Notes under the pieces: generated by a model
The model's database searches: none
What the model saw: only the letters and a program-made list of their open reading frames with translations
Told to the model about the DNA's origin: nothing
Program-made: the position numbers and the translations under genes
In this document: positions 26,626 through 35,348 of the stretch, piece by piece
How the letters are laid out: each line of letters starts with the position of its first letter
How positions within the stretch are numbered: position 1 is the stretch's first letter
Assembly: GCA_943328915.2 (NCBI GenBank)
Contig: CALQBW020000003.1
Location: 1 to 64,000, forward strand
From: Singulisphaera sp. GP187
Lineage (GTDB): Bacteria; Chloroflexota; Chloroflexia; Chloroflexales; Roseiflexaceae
DNA: 64,000 nt
Direction of reading: 5' to 3'

Positions 26626-27807
26626 ATGGCTATTATTCCTGATGAATTACTCACGCGCGGGGTAGCCGAGATTATCGTCGAAGCCGAACTCCGCGCAAAA
26701 CTCGCCGCTGGTCGCAAACTCCGCCTCAAACAAGGGTTCGACCCTAGTCGTCCAGACATGCATATTGGCCATACTGTCGGCTTGCGCAAATTGAAAAAAT
26801 TCCAAGAACTCGGTCATACTATCGTGTTAATTGTGGGGGACTGGACGGCGCAAATTGGTGACCCTAGCGGCCGTGACATCACCCGCCCTCGCCTCACCGC
26901 TGAAAAAGTCCGTGAAAACGCCCTAACCTACATGGAACAATTTTTCCGTGTTATTGACCGTGATAAAACCGAAATTCGTTGGCAAAGTGAATGGTTTGGC
27001 GACTTCACCCTCGAAAACGCCCTTGACCTAGCGGGGCGCTTTACGTTGGCACATATGTTGTCACACGACACCTTCCGCAAGCGCTACGAATCCGGAGCAC
27101 CCCTCACCATCCTCGAATTGATGTACCCAATGCTGCAAGGATACGACTCAGTGGCAGTCAAAGCCGATGTGGAATTTGGTGGCACCGACCAGAAGTTCAA
27201 CAATTTGGCAGGCCGTGAGCTCCAGGGCCAAATGGGACTTCCCCCCCAAGATGTCTTTTTGTTACCATTGATTCCCGGCACCGATGGCCGCAAAATGGGC
27301 AAGTCATTCGACAACACAGTAGATATTTTGCTATCACCCGAAAACATGTTTGGCAAAATCATGTCGATGGCCGACGAAGTTATGCCACTCTATTTTGAAG
27401 TGCTGACCGATGTCCCGATGAAAGAGGTCTCCGAAATTCGCCAAATCATCGAGAATGGTCATGAAAACCCGATGGAAATCAAAAAACGGCTAGCCACTGA
27501 AATCGTCGCACAATTCCATTCCCCTGCTGCGGCTACGCAAGGACGCGATGCCTTCGAACGCCAATTCCAACGCCGCGAAGCACCTACCGACATGCCCGAA
27601 TATGCGATTACGGCGCCGATGGTCATCATCGATGTGTTGGTGGCCGCAGGACTTGCTAGTAGCAAAAGTGATGCGCGCCGCTTGATTGATGGAGGAGGAG
27701 TGAAACTCAACAATGAACGGATAAGCAGTTTCAATCAAGTGATTGAAGAGACTGCGGTCGTCCAAAAAGGTCGTCACTTCGTCCGTATTATCACTAAAGC
27801 CGGATAA
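26626..27807 (+). CDS. tyrS: Tyrosyl-tRNA synthetase
   Basis: This is the class I tyrosyl-tRNA synthetase, which charges tRNA-Tyr. The 393 residues are of the longer TyrZ-like type. The HIGH motif (DMHIGHTVGL), the tyrosine-binding VEFGGTDQKFN, the KMSKS variant KMGKS and a C-terminal S4 RNA-binding domain (SKSDARRLIDGGGVKLNNER) are all visible. The frame extends 19 codons upstream, but the ATG at 26626 with GATGAGG just before it gives the family N-terminus. A strong terminator follows. Secure. Confidence 0.96.
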   Translation: MAIIPDELLTRGVAEIIVEAELRAKLAAGRKLRLKQGFDPSRPDMHIGHTVGLRKLKKFQELGHTIVLIVGDWTAQIGDPSGRDITRPRLTAEKVRENALTYMEQFFRVIDRDKTEIRWQSEWFGDFTLENALDLAGRFTLAHMLSHDTFRKRYESGAPLTILELMYPMLQGYDSVAVKADVEFGGTDQKFNNLAGRELQGQMGLPPQDVFLLPLIPGTDGRKMGKSFDNTVDILLSPENMFGKIMSMADEVMPLYFEVLTDVPMKEVSEIRQIIENGHENPMEIKKRLATEIVAQFHSPAAATQGRDAFERQFQRREAPTDMPEYAITAPMVIIDVLVAAGLASSKSDARRLIDGGGVKLNNERISSFNQVIEETAVVQKGRHFVRIITKAG

Positions 27808-27821
27808 CTACCAAAACAGCC

Positions 27822-27860
27822 AACCCCATGCCGTGTGATAAACGCAGGCATGGGGTTTTC
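27822..27860 (+). terminator. Rho-independent terminator of tyrS
   Basis: Arms AACCCCATGCC (27822-27832) and GGCATGGGGTT (27847-27857) form a perfect 11-bp stem followed by TTCTC, 15 bases after the tyrS stop. Confidence 0.85.
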
Positions 27861-27930
27861 TCATCACGTTGTAATTGTATTATGCTATGGTGTAGTTCAT
27901 GTACGGGTGTGTTGGACATAGGGGTATGAA

Positions 27931-28479
27931 ATGGGCCGTTTTTTTCTTGTGACTAGCATAATTTGTATGGTGTTGTGTATCGGCTGTGGTACGGTGTCTC
28001 CCACAACTATACCCAGTAATTTGCCGGAATTTATCGCGAGTAATGCCACCCTGAGCAATACCAATGCCCCAACCATCGCCGTCGACCAACAAGCACCCGA
28101 CCTATTTTGGACGTATGCTGACGGACACCAAGAGCAACTGAGCAGTCTCCAAGGCCAACGCGTGGTGCTCAATTTCTGGGCCACATGGTGTGAACCATGT
28201 CGGAGTGAAATGCCAACCCTCGCTGCGCTAGACGGTCACGATGTGCGCATTATTGGCATCAACAAAGGCCAACAACTCGCGGTCATCCCTCCCTTTGCTA
28301 AAGAATTAAATGTGCACTTCACCCTCGTAAGTGACCCAGATGGCACGGTGAGTACCGTCTATGGGGCACGGAATCTACCTACAAGCGTTTTTATAAATCG
28401 CACTGGGCAGATAGTTGCGATCCATATCGGGGTTTTGTCTACCGCCGCCCTACAGCTACAACTGGAGCGCATCCCATGA
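27931..28479 (+). CDS. TlpA-like thioredoxin-fold lipoprotein
   Basis: This is a membrane-attached thioredoxin-like protein of 182 residues. An N-terminal hydrophobic signal ends in a lipobox-like LCIGC with Cys19 as possible lipidation site; a linker rich in Thr, Ser and Asn follows. The TlpA/ResA-type domain has the redox pair Cys87 and Cys90 in WATWCEPC, the cis-proline region NLPTSVFI and the NFWATWC start. Such proteins act outside the membrane in cytochrome c maturation or disulfide reduction. Its stop overlaps the next gene (ATGA), a DUF2085 membrane protein, which is therefore a probable partner. Confidence 0.9.
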   Translation: MGRFFLVTSIICMVLCIGCGTVSPTTIPSNLPEFIASNATLSNTNAPTIAVDQQAPDLFWTYADGHQEQLSSLQGQRVVLNFWATWCEPCRSEMPTLAALDGHDVRIIGINKGQQLAVIPPFAKELNVHFTLVSDPDGTVSTVYGARNLPTSVFINRTGQIVAIHIGVLSTAALQLQLERIP

Positions 28480-29285
28480 CCACATCGTTACGCAGTTGGT
28501 ATTGGTTGGTCATTGGTATGTATAGCGGTGTAGTCGCAGGCATTCTTTTTTGGCCATCACTGCCGCTCCCGAGTTGGCCAAGTAGTCACATTGCTTGGAA
28601 CATGTATGCGAGTGTGCATGGTGTCTGTGCCCAAGTACACAATACTGCTCTTGCTGGCCAACAATTACCGCTTTGTGCACGTAATACCGGCATCTATGGT
28701 GCAATGACGTTGAGTATGTTGGCGATGGTACTTGCTGGACGACTTCGTTACACACAATATGGTTCAAAAATATACACGGTACTCTTGCTGTTCCCGATAG
28801 TGTTCGTTGGGATCGATGGCTTTAATTCTTTGAGTGTCGATCTCGGTATGACCCCGCTCTATCAGCCACAAAACTGGCTCCGCGCAATGACAGGATCATT
28901 CGCTGGTATTGCGATCGCGCCTATATTCATCCCAACACTGAATCGTGTATTGCGCAATAACGGCGATGACCATCCCATGATTGCCAAATGGTGGCAGCTT
29001 GTCGGCTTATGGGCACTCGCACTCGGCTATGCCGCCCTCATTAGCATAGGACCCGGTTGGCTCTATTGGCCGATTGCAGTGGTATCGTGGGGTGGGATTG
29101 TGGGGATTTTATTGATTTCAAATACATTTGCCGTTGCGGTCGCCGCTGGGTATGATCAGCGCAAAATTAGCCACCTCACCGAGCTCGTCAAGCCATTTTT
29201 GGTGGCGACATTGATTACCAGTGTCGAACTGGGCATCATGGCTTGGTTACGTTTTGGATTTGAGGCCAGTGGATTTGCCCGTTAA
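28476..29285 (+). CDS. DUF2085 family integral membrane protein
   Basis: This 269-residue protein has about seven hydrophobic segments. The family signature PLCARNTGIYGA follows a conserved Cys-containing stretch (HGVCAQVHN), which marks DUF2085, a family of unknown function with conserved cysteines. Coupled translation with a TlpA-like thiol protein suggests that these cysteines could be redox partners, but this is inference. The gene ends 48 bases before the converging Rrf2 gene. Confidence 0.85.
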   Translation: MTTSLRSWYWLVIGMYSGVVAGILFWPSLPLPSWPSSHIAWNMYASVHGVCAQVHNTALAGQQLPLCARNTGIYGAMTLSMLAMVLAGRLRYTQYGSKIYTVLLLFPIVFVGIDGFNSLSVDLGMTPLYQPQNWLRAMTGSFAGIAIAPIFIPTLNRVLRNNGDDHPMIAKWWQLVGLWALALGYAALISIGPGWLYWPIAVVSWGGIVGILLISNTFAVAVAAGYDQRKISHLTELVKPFLVATLITSVELGIMAWLRFGFEASGFAR

Positions 29286-29333
29286 TTGATATTCACGACG
29301 GCAAGCACGGGTTTTCTGATAAATTACGCGATT

Positions 29334-29759
29334 TCAAATCATATATGAACTTGTCGACAAGGCATTGCGGCGTTCACACAATTCGGCGAGGGTTACATCC
29401 CGGAAGCAACAGCGCACACGGTCACGTGCTTCATTCCAGGCATCTCGTACCACGGCGACTTCGACGACATTTGCCTGTCCAGGGCGATCACGGGCTTCGT
29501 CGCTCCCTTCGAGTGCTTCGATGATTTCAAGCACGGTAATCAACGATGCAGGGCGTGCCAAGCGGTGACCACCTTGACGACCTCGCAGGCTTTCGATGAC
29601 ACCTGCGCGCCGAAGCATCAATAATATTTGACTTATGAAATGTTCGTCGATGCCTTGGCGACGATGAATGTCGCCAGCTTGGACCGGGCCATCGCTGCCG
29701 TTTAGGGCAATATCAAGCATTGCACGTAATCCGTATTCGACTTGGCTAGACATGCGCAT
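29334..29759 (-). CDS. Rrf2 family transcriptional regulator
   Basis: This is a 141-residue winged-helix regulator of the Rrf2 family. The N-terminal MRMSSQVEYGLRAMLDIA and the recognition region IDEHFISQILLMLRRAGVIES with the wing GRQGGHRLARP are typical. The Fe-S-binding three-cysteine cluster of IscR/NsrR is not present in its usual place (only a C-C pair and one later Cys), so it may be a CymR-like non-Fe-S member. I choose the ATG at 29759 on family resemblance; the frame is open 39 codons further up. It is divergent from sqdB, with a perfect 12-bp palindrome between them. Confidence 0.88.
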   Translation of the reverse strand: MRMSSQVEYGLRAMLDIALNGSDGPVQAGDIHRRQGIDEHFISQILLMLRRAGVIESLRGRQGGHRLARPASLITVLEIIEALEGSDEARDRPGQANVVEVAVVRDAWNEARDRVRCCFRDVTLAELCERRNALSTSSYMI

Positions 29760-29831
29760 CATAACAAAAAACTCACATTCACAACAAACCATCAACAAAA
29801 AACAATCACCGGTTAACATTGCCCATGTACC

Positions 29832-29843
29832 ATACAATTGTAT
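29832..29843. promoter_or_regulatory. Palindromic operator candidate between Rrf2 gene and sqdB
   Basis: ATACAATTGTAT is a perfect 12-bp palindrome placed 57 bases before the sqdB start and 73 bases before the Rrf2 gene start. A TATTGT at 29851-29856 could be a -10 element for sqdB, so a regulator bound here would overlap the promoter. Regulation by the adjacent Rrf2 protein is inference. Confidence 0.5.
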
Positions 29844-29866
29844 CATGGAGTATTGTACCGAAGTAG

Positions 29867-31105
<1,239 letters not shown>

Positions 31106-31159
31106 AAACACCTGGCATAATAATGCCTACGATGATCATTGTGGAAGTGTACGAAATAC

Positions 31160-31200
31160 GATCCCCGCTGGCGTCGGGACGCCCGCGGGGATCTCTTTTT
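31160..31200 (+). terminator. Strong terminator of sqdB
   Basis: Arms GATCCCCGC (31160-31168) and GCGGGGATC (31185-31193) enclose an inner stem GGCGT/ACGCC with a CGGG loop. A run of T (TCTTTTTTTT) follows, giving a strong rho-independent terminator. Confidence 0.9.
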
Positions 31201-31254
31201 TTTCGGGGATAAATATACTTCAAATAATTTTGAAGTATATTTATCCCGAAAAAA
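31199..31254. repeat. Very long AT-rich hairpin next to the sqdB terminator
   Basis: A perfect 19-bp stem (31206-31224 with 31229-31247, loop TAAT) extends through one bulged G into pairing of the preceding T run with the following A run, about 26 paired bases in all. It has no T tract on its 3' side for either strand, so it is not an ordinary terminator. The T tract of the sqdB terminator is part of its left arm. Confidence 0.8.
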
Positions 31255-31313
31255 CAACCAAATTCACTCCGCGCCGGTTTGTTTTATCACAAACCGAACC
31301 CAACCTACACTCG

Positions 31314-32603
31314 TTAACTTAAATTGGCCGTCACTTCGATGATTTCGACGGCTTTGGCTTGGAATTCATCGCTACGAATACGTTGCAGCATGACCATCGA
31401 AACCAACAAAAACACGAATTCAATGCCAAAAACAGTGGCATACCCGGCGAGTTTATTCCCGGTACCAAAGGTGACTACGTCACGTACGACGCCGCTCAGC
31501 AAGGTACCACCGAGTCGCGCCAAGGCATCAGCCACCCCCCATGCACCAATAAACAACCCAACTTGGCCGGCAATGGTCATATCAAGCATCAATGCGAGAT
31601 TGGCCGCAGTCGAAATGCCGGAACCAAAGCCAAACAAGAGCAAGCTGGGGAGCAATAATCCTACCTGATCCAATACCCCCGCAAGCACAATCCCGAGGAG
31701 GCCGAGAGCGGCAAACGTCGCACCAATGTGGGCGGCGCGCTTCAGCCCATACCAAAGTGTCAGCCGATTGGTGACGAGTAACCCTACCAACAACGCTACT
31801 CCCCAAATCGATGTAAAGCGCGTTGTATTGGCAGGTGACACCCCAAATACATCGGCCGCATACGGTTCGAGCAACACGTCTTGGCCAAGCAACGCAATCA
31901 GCAAAAGCATCAAATAAACAAAAAAATTCCGCGCTTGGGGATTGTGCGCGACCATCTGCAAGGTGGCACCGATATTTTTTCGTTGATCGCCGTGCGCCGC
32001 GGTGTAGCGTGGCTCCAGCCCAATCAACCCGACCAAGCCAATTGTCAACGCTATCCCAGCTACCACTGCAAACGCCGCGACTAAACGGGCGTGACTATAC
32101 GGTTCAATACTGCGGGCCAACGTAATCCCACCGATAATCATGCTCAAAATCAACACAAACCACATCACCCCAACCGTTCGGGCACGTTGACCAGCTCCTG
32201 ACAACTCTGTGGCAAGTGACAAATATGATACCGTAGCAAAATTAAAGCCGAATCCCCACGCGCCAAATGCGACAAACCCCAACGGTAAGCCCCACCACAC
32301 GCCATCATGGATGGCAAAGGCAGCGTACGGGGTCAAGGCAGACCCGGCCGCACACAATACCAGACCTAGGATGATATACGGCGTGCGACGCCAGCCCCAC
32401 AATGGGTACCGTTCGCTCAGCGAACCTACCCACATTTGCATTGGCGACAATATATACGGCACGGCAATCATTAATGCCACCAACGTCGCCGAAATCCCCA
32501 ACTCGCTGATCATAATCCGATTGAGGGTGCTATTAATGGGCAATAACGTCAAGGCAACAGCCACGTGGACTGCACTCAACCGCAATAATTGTGAGGTACG
32601 CAT
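31314..32603 (-). CDS. PucC/LhaA-type MFS transporter (bacteriochlorophyll delivery family)
   Basis: This 429-residue, 12-helix protein belongs to the BCD (PucC) branch of the major facilitator superfamily, associated with light-harvesting complex assembly and bacteriochlorophyll delivery in phototrophs. The N-terminal block LPINSTLNRIMISELG, then VPYILSPMQMWVGSLSERYP and GWRRTPYIILG, is characteristic. It sits on the minus strand, with a double-dyad region upstream and the M24-like gene beyond that. The presence of this family suggests a phototrophic ancestry, though related copies occur without photosynthesis. The exact ligand is unknown. Confidence 0.9.
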   Translation of the reverse strand: MRTSQLLRLSAVHVAVALTLLPINSTLNRIMISELGISATLVALMIAVPYILSPMQMWVGSLSERYPLWGWRRTPYIILGLVLCAAGSALTPYAAFAIHDGVWWGLPLGFVAFGAWGFGFNFATVSYLSLATELSGAGQRARTVGVMWFVLILSMIIGGITLARSIEPYSHARLVAAFAVVAGIALTIGLVGLIGLEPRYTAAHGDQRKNIGATLQMVAHNPQARNFFVYLMLLLIALLGQDVLLEPYAADVFGVSPANTTRFTSIWGVALLVGLLVTNRLTLWYGLKRAAHIGATFAALGLLGIVLAGVLDQVGLLLPSLLLFGFGSGISTAANLALMLDMTIAGQVGLFIGAWGVADALARLGGTLLSGVVRDVVTFGTGNKLAGYATVFGIEFVFLLVSMVMLQRIRSDEFQAKAVEIIEVTANLS

Positions 32604-32667
32604 GACAAATCCTTTGGTAGAGAAGCTATTTTTATTCTACCTTGTTTTTTCATCATTTTGTACCAAT

Positions 32668-32716
32668 ATAGGCGATTTAGCCTATTCTAATGCCAAACTC
32701 TAACCGACCGGTCAGT
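32668..32716. promoter_or_regulatory. Two dyad sites upstream of the PucC-type gene
   Basis: ATAGGC-GATTTA-GCCTAT (32668-32685) and a near-palindrome centred on GACCGGTC (32703-32716, one mismatch) lie in the 126-base gap before the transporter. The second has the look of a TetR-family operator. Neither is followed by a T tract. Confidence 0.45.
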
Positions 32717-32729
32717 AGCACTATCATCA

Positions 32730-33830
32730 TTAGCGCTCCAATATCCCCGGGCGTTCAAACACCACCCCTGCCACACTGGTAGCAATCATCGGCCATTGTC
32801 CAGTCGTCGAAAGCGCATGTGGGCCGTGGTCTGTGAGCAACATGGTGTCTTCTGATTTCGTGCCCGTAATGCTGGGATTCCAGGCAAAGGCTTGACCAAC
32901 CGCAATAGGGTGAATGCTTTCGATTCGCGCTTGAATTTCACGGTTTTCGTACCCCGTCACGCCACCTTGATGGTGCTTGTGCCATTCGTCTGCATACCCG
33001 CGAGCGGCATACGCTGCACATACATCACCAAACGCATCACCCAACAGACGACCCGGTTGCGATGCATGCCAGGCCACTGCATCGACGTATGCGCATGCTT
33101 CGGCACGCTGGGCGATTTCGTCACCAACGCGTCCAAACGATATCAAGCGGGTGGCCGACACTATCAACCCATACCGGCGGGCACAAACGACCAGCATGGC
33201 CATTTTGGTCACGCGTTGCAGCGTCGGGGCAGGGTGGCGATAGCTGCGAATCCGTTCATCGCCGGCAATCAGCGTGACCACCGGCGTCGCACCACTCGCA
33301 TAGACTTTTTGCGCCAATATCCCGGCAACTTCGAGTTCGTGCATCCCAGGTGCGACGAGGCGGGCGGCTGCTTCAATCGCTAATCCCGTCGCCAACCCAT
33401 GACTGACAAACCTGTTTTGCTCCGCACTGGTTAAATTGACGCGCAAACCGGTTAATTCTCCTGCTACCGAATACGCGGCACCTGCGATATCACTGCCCCA
33501 GCACCCAACGCCACAGACGTCGTCCACAAAGCGATCGCGCGCAGTCGGGTCGAACCAATCGAATTGATGCGGTGTCAATGGCAATCCGGCGGTTTCTTCC
33601 GTCTGCATACGTACCATTTCGATGCGACTTGCCAGCAAATAATCACCGTCGGGTGTACAAAGCACACTGGCTACTGCAGTTTCGCTATTCACTCCCACAT
33701 GGGCTTGACCACCACACGTAATCCAACTGAAATTCGCACAGCGGGTCAACAATATGCCCTTTAATCCTCTTTGCGTCATGAGTTGGGCGAGTCGAGTGCG
33801 TTTTTCGTGCCATTCTTGAGCATGTGTCAT
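32730..33830 (-). CDS. M24 (pita-bread) peptidase-like protein lacking metal-binding aspartates
   Basis: This 366-residue protein has the creatinase/aminopeptidase P (M24) fold: an N-terminal creatinase domain, then the pita-bread domain. A ligand-like His (KHHQGGVTGYENRE) and Glu (GTKSEDTML) remain, but the segment that should supply two Asp ligands reads CARRYGLIVSATRLISFG, with Ala before the TR pair. Metal binding is therefore probably altered and peptidase activity doubtful. The ATG at 33830 with AAGGAG 9 bases upstream is chosen; the frame is open 42 codons higher, through the tRNA terminator. Physiological role unknown. Confidence 0.87.
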   Translation of the reverse strand: MTHAQEWHEKRTRLAQLMTQRGLKGILLTRCANFSWITCGGQAHVGVNSETAVASVLCTPDGDYLLASRIEMVRMQTEETAGLPLTPHQFDWFDPTARDRFVDDVCGVGCWGSDIAGAAYSVAGELTGLRVNLTSAEQNRFVSHGLATGLAIEAAARLVAPGMHELEVAGILAQKVYASGATPVVTLIAGDERIRSYRHPAPTLQRVTKMAMLVVCARRYGLIVSATRLISFGRVGDEIAQRAEACAYVDAVAWHASQPGRLLGDAFGDVCAAYAARGYADEWHKHHQGGVTGYENREIQARIESIHPIAVGQAFAWNPSITGTKSEDTMLLTDHGPHALSTTGQWPMIATSVAGVVFERPGILER

Positions 33831-33908
33831 AGTCAAAGACTCCTTGTGCGCGCAGATTCGAATATGCCTAGTATAAAACAATCCAACAGGTACATTCAGC
33901 GGCATACG

Positions 33909-33942
33909 AAAACCGCAACCAGATACATCTGATTGCGGTTTT
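33909..33942 (-). terminator. Terminator of the tRNA-Ala transcript
   Basis: Arms AAAACCGCAA (33909-33918) and TTGCGGTTTT (33933-33942) with an inner CAGAT/ATCTG stem lie just beyond the second tRNA on the minus strand and end in TTTTCG. Confidence 0.75.
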
Positions 33943-33945
33943 GAT

Positions 33946-34021
33946 TGGTGGAGCAATGGGGGATCGAACCCCAGACCTCAACACTGCCAGCGTTGCGCTC
34001 TCCCAGCTGAGCTATTGCCCC
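33946..34021 (-). tRNA. tRNA-Ala (anticodon GGC)
   Basis: A 76-nt cloverleaf on the minus strand. Acceptor stem GGGGCAA pairs with TTGCTCC and contains the G3-U70 wobble that identifies tRNA-Ala. The D arm is GCTCAGCTGGGAGAGC, the anticodon loop CTGGCAG gives GGC, and the T loop is TTCGATC. The CCA end is encoded. It is the second tRNA of a two-tRNA transcript. Confidence 0.96.
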
Positions 34022-34039
34022 ATGATTTGCTATTTATTT

Positions 34040-34115
34040 TGGTGGAGGTGAGGAGGCTCGAACTCCTGGCCTCGACAGTGCGATTGTCGCGCTCTCCCAG
34101 CTGAGCTACACCCCC
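34040..34115 (-). tRNA. tRNA-Ala (anticodon CGC)
   Basis: A 76-nt cloverleaf on the minus strand. Acceptor GGGGGTG pairs with CACCTCC including G3-U70; anticodon stem CGACA/TGTCG encloses loop ATCGCAC, giving CGC, which reads GCG alanine codons. T loop TTCGAGC and an encoded CCA are present. It lies 18 bases upstream of tRNA-Ala(GGC). Confidence 0.96.
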
Positions 34116-34129
34116 AAAACTCTTTTTGA

Positions 34130-34158
34130 AGTATACGCTGTCAGATGCAGGATGTCAA
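34130..34158 (-). promoter_or_regulatory. Near-consensus sigma-70 promoter of the tRNA-Ala pair
   Basis: On the minus strand, a perfect -35 TTGACA (34153-34158) and -10 TATACT (34130-34135) are separated by exactly 17 bases. Transcription would begin about 8 bases before the first tRNA. Confidence 0.88.
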
Positions 34159-34209
34159 ATGCAATTTCAGGGACAGCGTTAATGGAGTCCGCATCACTAT
34201 TTCCATTTT

Positions 34210-35169
34210 TTATTGGGCATTCCGGCGCATGGTCATTCCCCGTGCCAACACATACGAACCGATGACCAACACGATTGCCCCACACTGCGCTATTAACCCT
34301 TCAAGATTAGGGAACAATGCGAACCACATCCCCAACCACCCAGGGATCGCCAGATTGACCGGCGCTGTGCCAATCCACCCTGCCTGTTGCATTTCTTGGA
34401 CTTGTTCACCCACCATTACCACCAGCACCATTGCCAACAATAACCCCGTCACTATCAACAATTGCTTATAGGGCAATTTGTGATTGGTCAAAAACGTCAC
34501 TAGCCCGATTACCCCGGTAAACGCCAGTCCAATCAATACACCCATAATCACCGTAGGGGTACCTACTTGGAGCCGTACATTTTGCAAAAACAATACAATT
34601 TCAAAACCTTCGCGGTACACTGCACTAAATCCCAGCGCAATCATCCCCCATGTTGTTTTGGATAGCGACACGCCGCTCCCCAGCAATTGGCGTTTGCGTT
34701 GATTATGCAGTGAAATCCAACCTGTCCAATAGACACTATGCAAAAACCAATTCATAATCACCAGCAACACCACAATCGCCAATAATCCCGTGGCAGCTTG
34801 GATATGCAATGCCGGTGCATTGATTTGATCCATAATTGCAACCACGATAAACCACGTGACAATACTTGCCAGTAATGTCCAACCAGCCCCTTGGAATACC
34901 GCACGGCGCAAATGGGCTTGGGCACCAACAAAACTTGCCGTTATCGCGGCCAACACTAATATCGCCTCTAATCCTTCGCGGAACACAATCAAACTGGTAT
35001 TGATAACCACCGCATTTGGATGTAAATTCGATGCAAACGGATCCGGCACTCCGGCCGATACAATACCTTGCCAGATCATCACCCCTACCACAATTGCCAA
35101 ACCAACTCCCGCCACCCAGCGGTACCATTCCCACTGACGCAATTGCCCGGCATGTTGATTCGCTGCCAT
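34210..35169 (-). CDS. FTR1 family iron permease
   Basis: FTR1/EfeU permeases carry ferric iron across the membrane. This 319-residue protein has about seven helices and both REGLE-type iron motifs: REGLE at 64-68 and REGFE at 186-190. An additional N-terminal membrane segment precedes the first motif. No EfeO cupredoxin or EfeB peroxidase gene is adjacent, so the electron or iron donor is unknown. The ATG at 35169 is preceded by AGGAGG at 6 bases; the frame continues 15 codons further up. The minus-strand neighbour upstream is gyrB, ended by its own terminator. Confidence 0.93.
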   Translation of the reverse strand: MAANQHAGQLRQWEWYRWVAGVGLAIVVGVMIWQGIVSAGVPDPFASNLHPNAVVINTSLIVFREGLEAILVLAAITASFVGAQAHLRRAVFQGAGWTLLASIVTWFIVVAIMDQINAPALHIQAATGLLAIVVLLVIMNWFLHSVYWTGWISLHNQRKRQLLGSGVSLSKTTWGMIALGFSAVYREGFEIVLFLQNVRLQVGTPTVIMGVLIGLAFTGVIGLVTFLTNHKLPYKQLLIVTGLLLAMVLVVMVGEQVQEMQQAGWIGTAPVNLAIPGWLGMWFALFPNLEGLIAQCGAIVLVIGSYVLARGMTMRRNAQ

Positions 35170-35287
35170 GTATTCCTCCTGTAACGACCGTTTTTGCGTC
35201 AATACAACAAGCATCTACTTTACTATTGTCAGTATACTGATTATTTTTATTTTTACAAGTTTAAACTGTTTTAATTCATGACGTAAC

Positions 35288-35324
35288 AAAAAACGCCCAC
35301 AGCAATAAAATCACTGTGGAGCGC
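35288..35324 (-). terminator. Terminator of gyrB
   Basis: On the minus strand CGCTCCACAG pairs with CTGTGGGCG (one bulge) and a T6 run follows at 35288-35293. Confidence 0.8.
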
Positions 35325-35348
35325 TTCCATTATTCACCTATATAGCTA

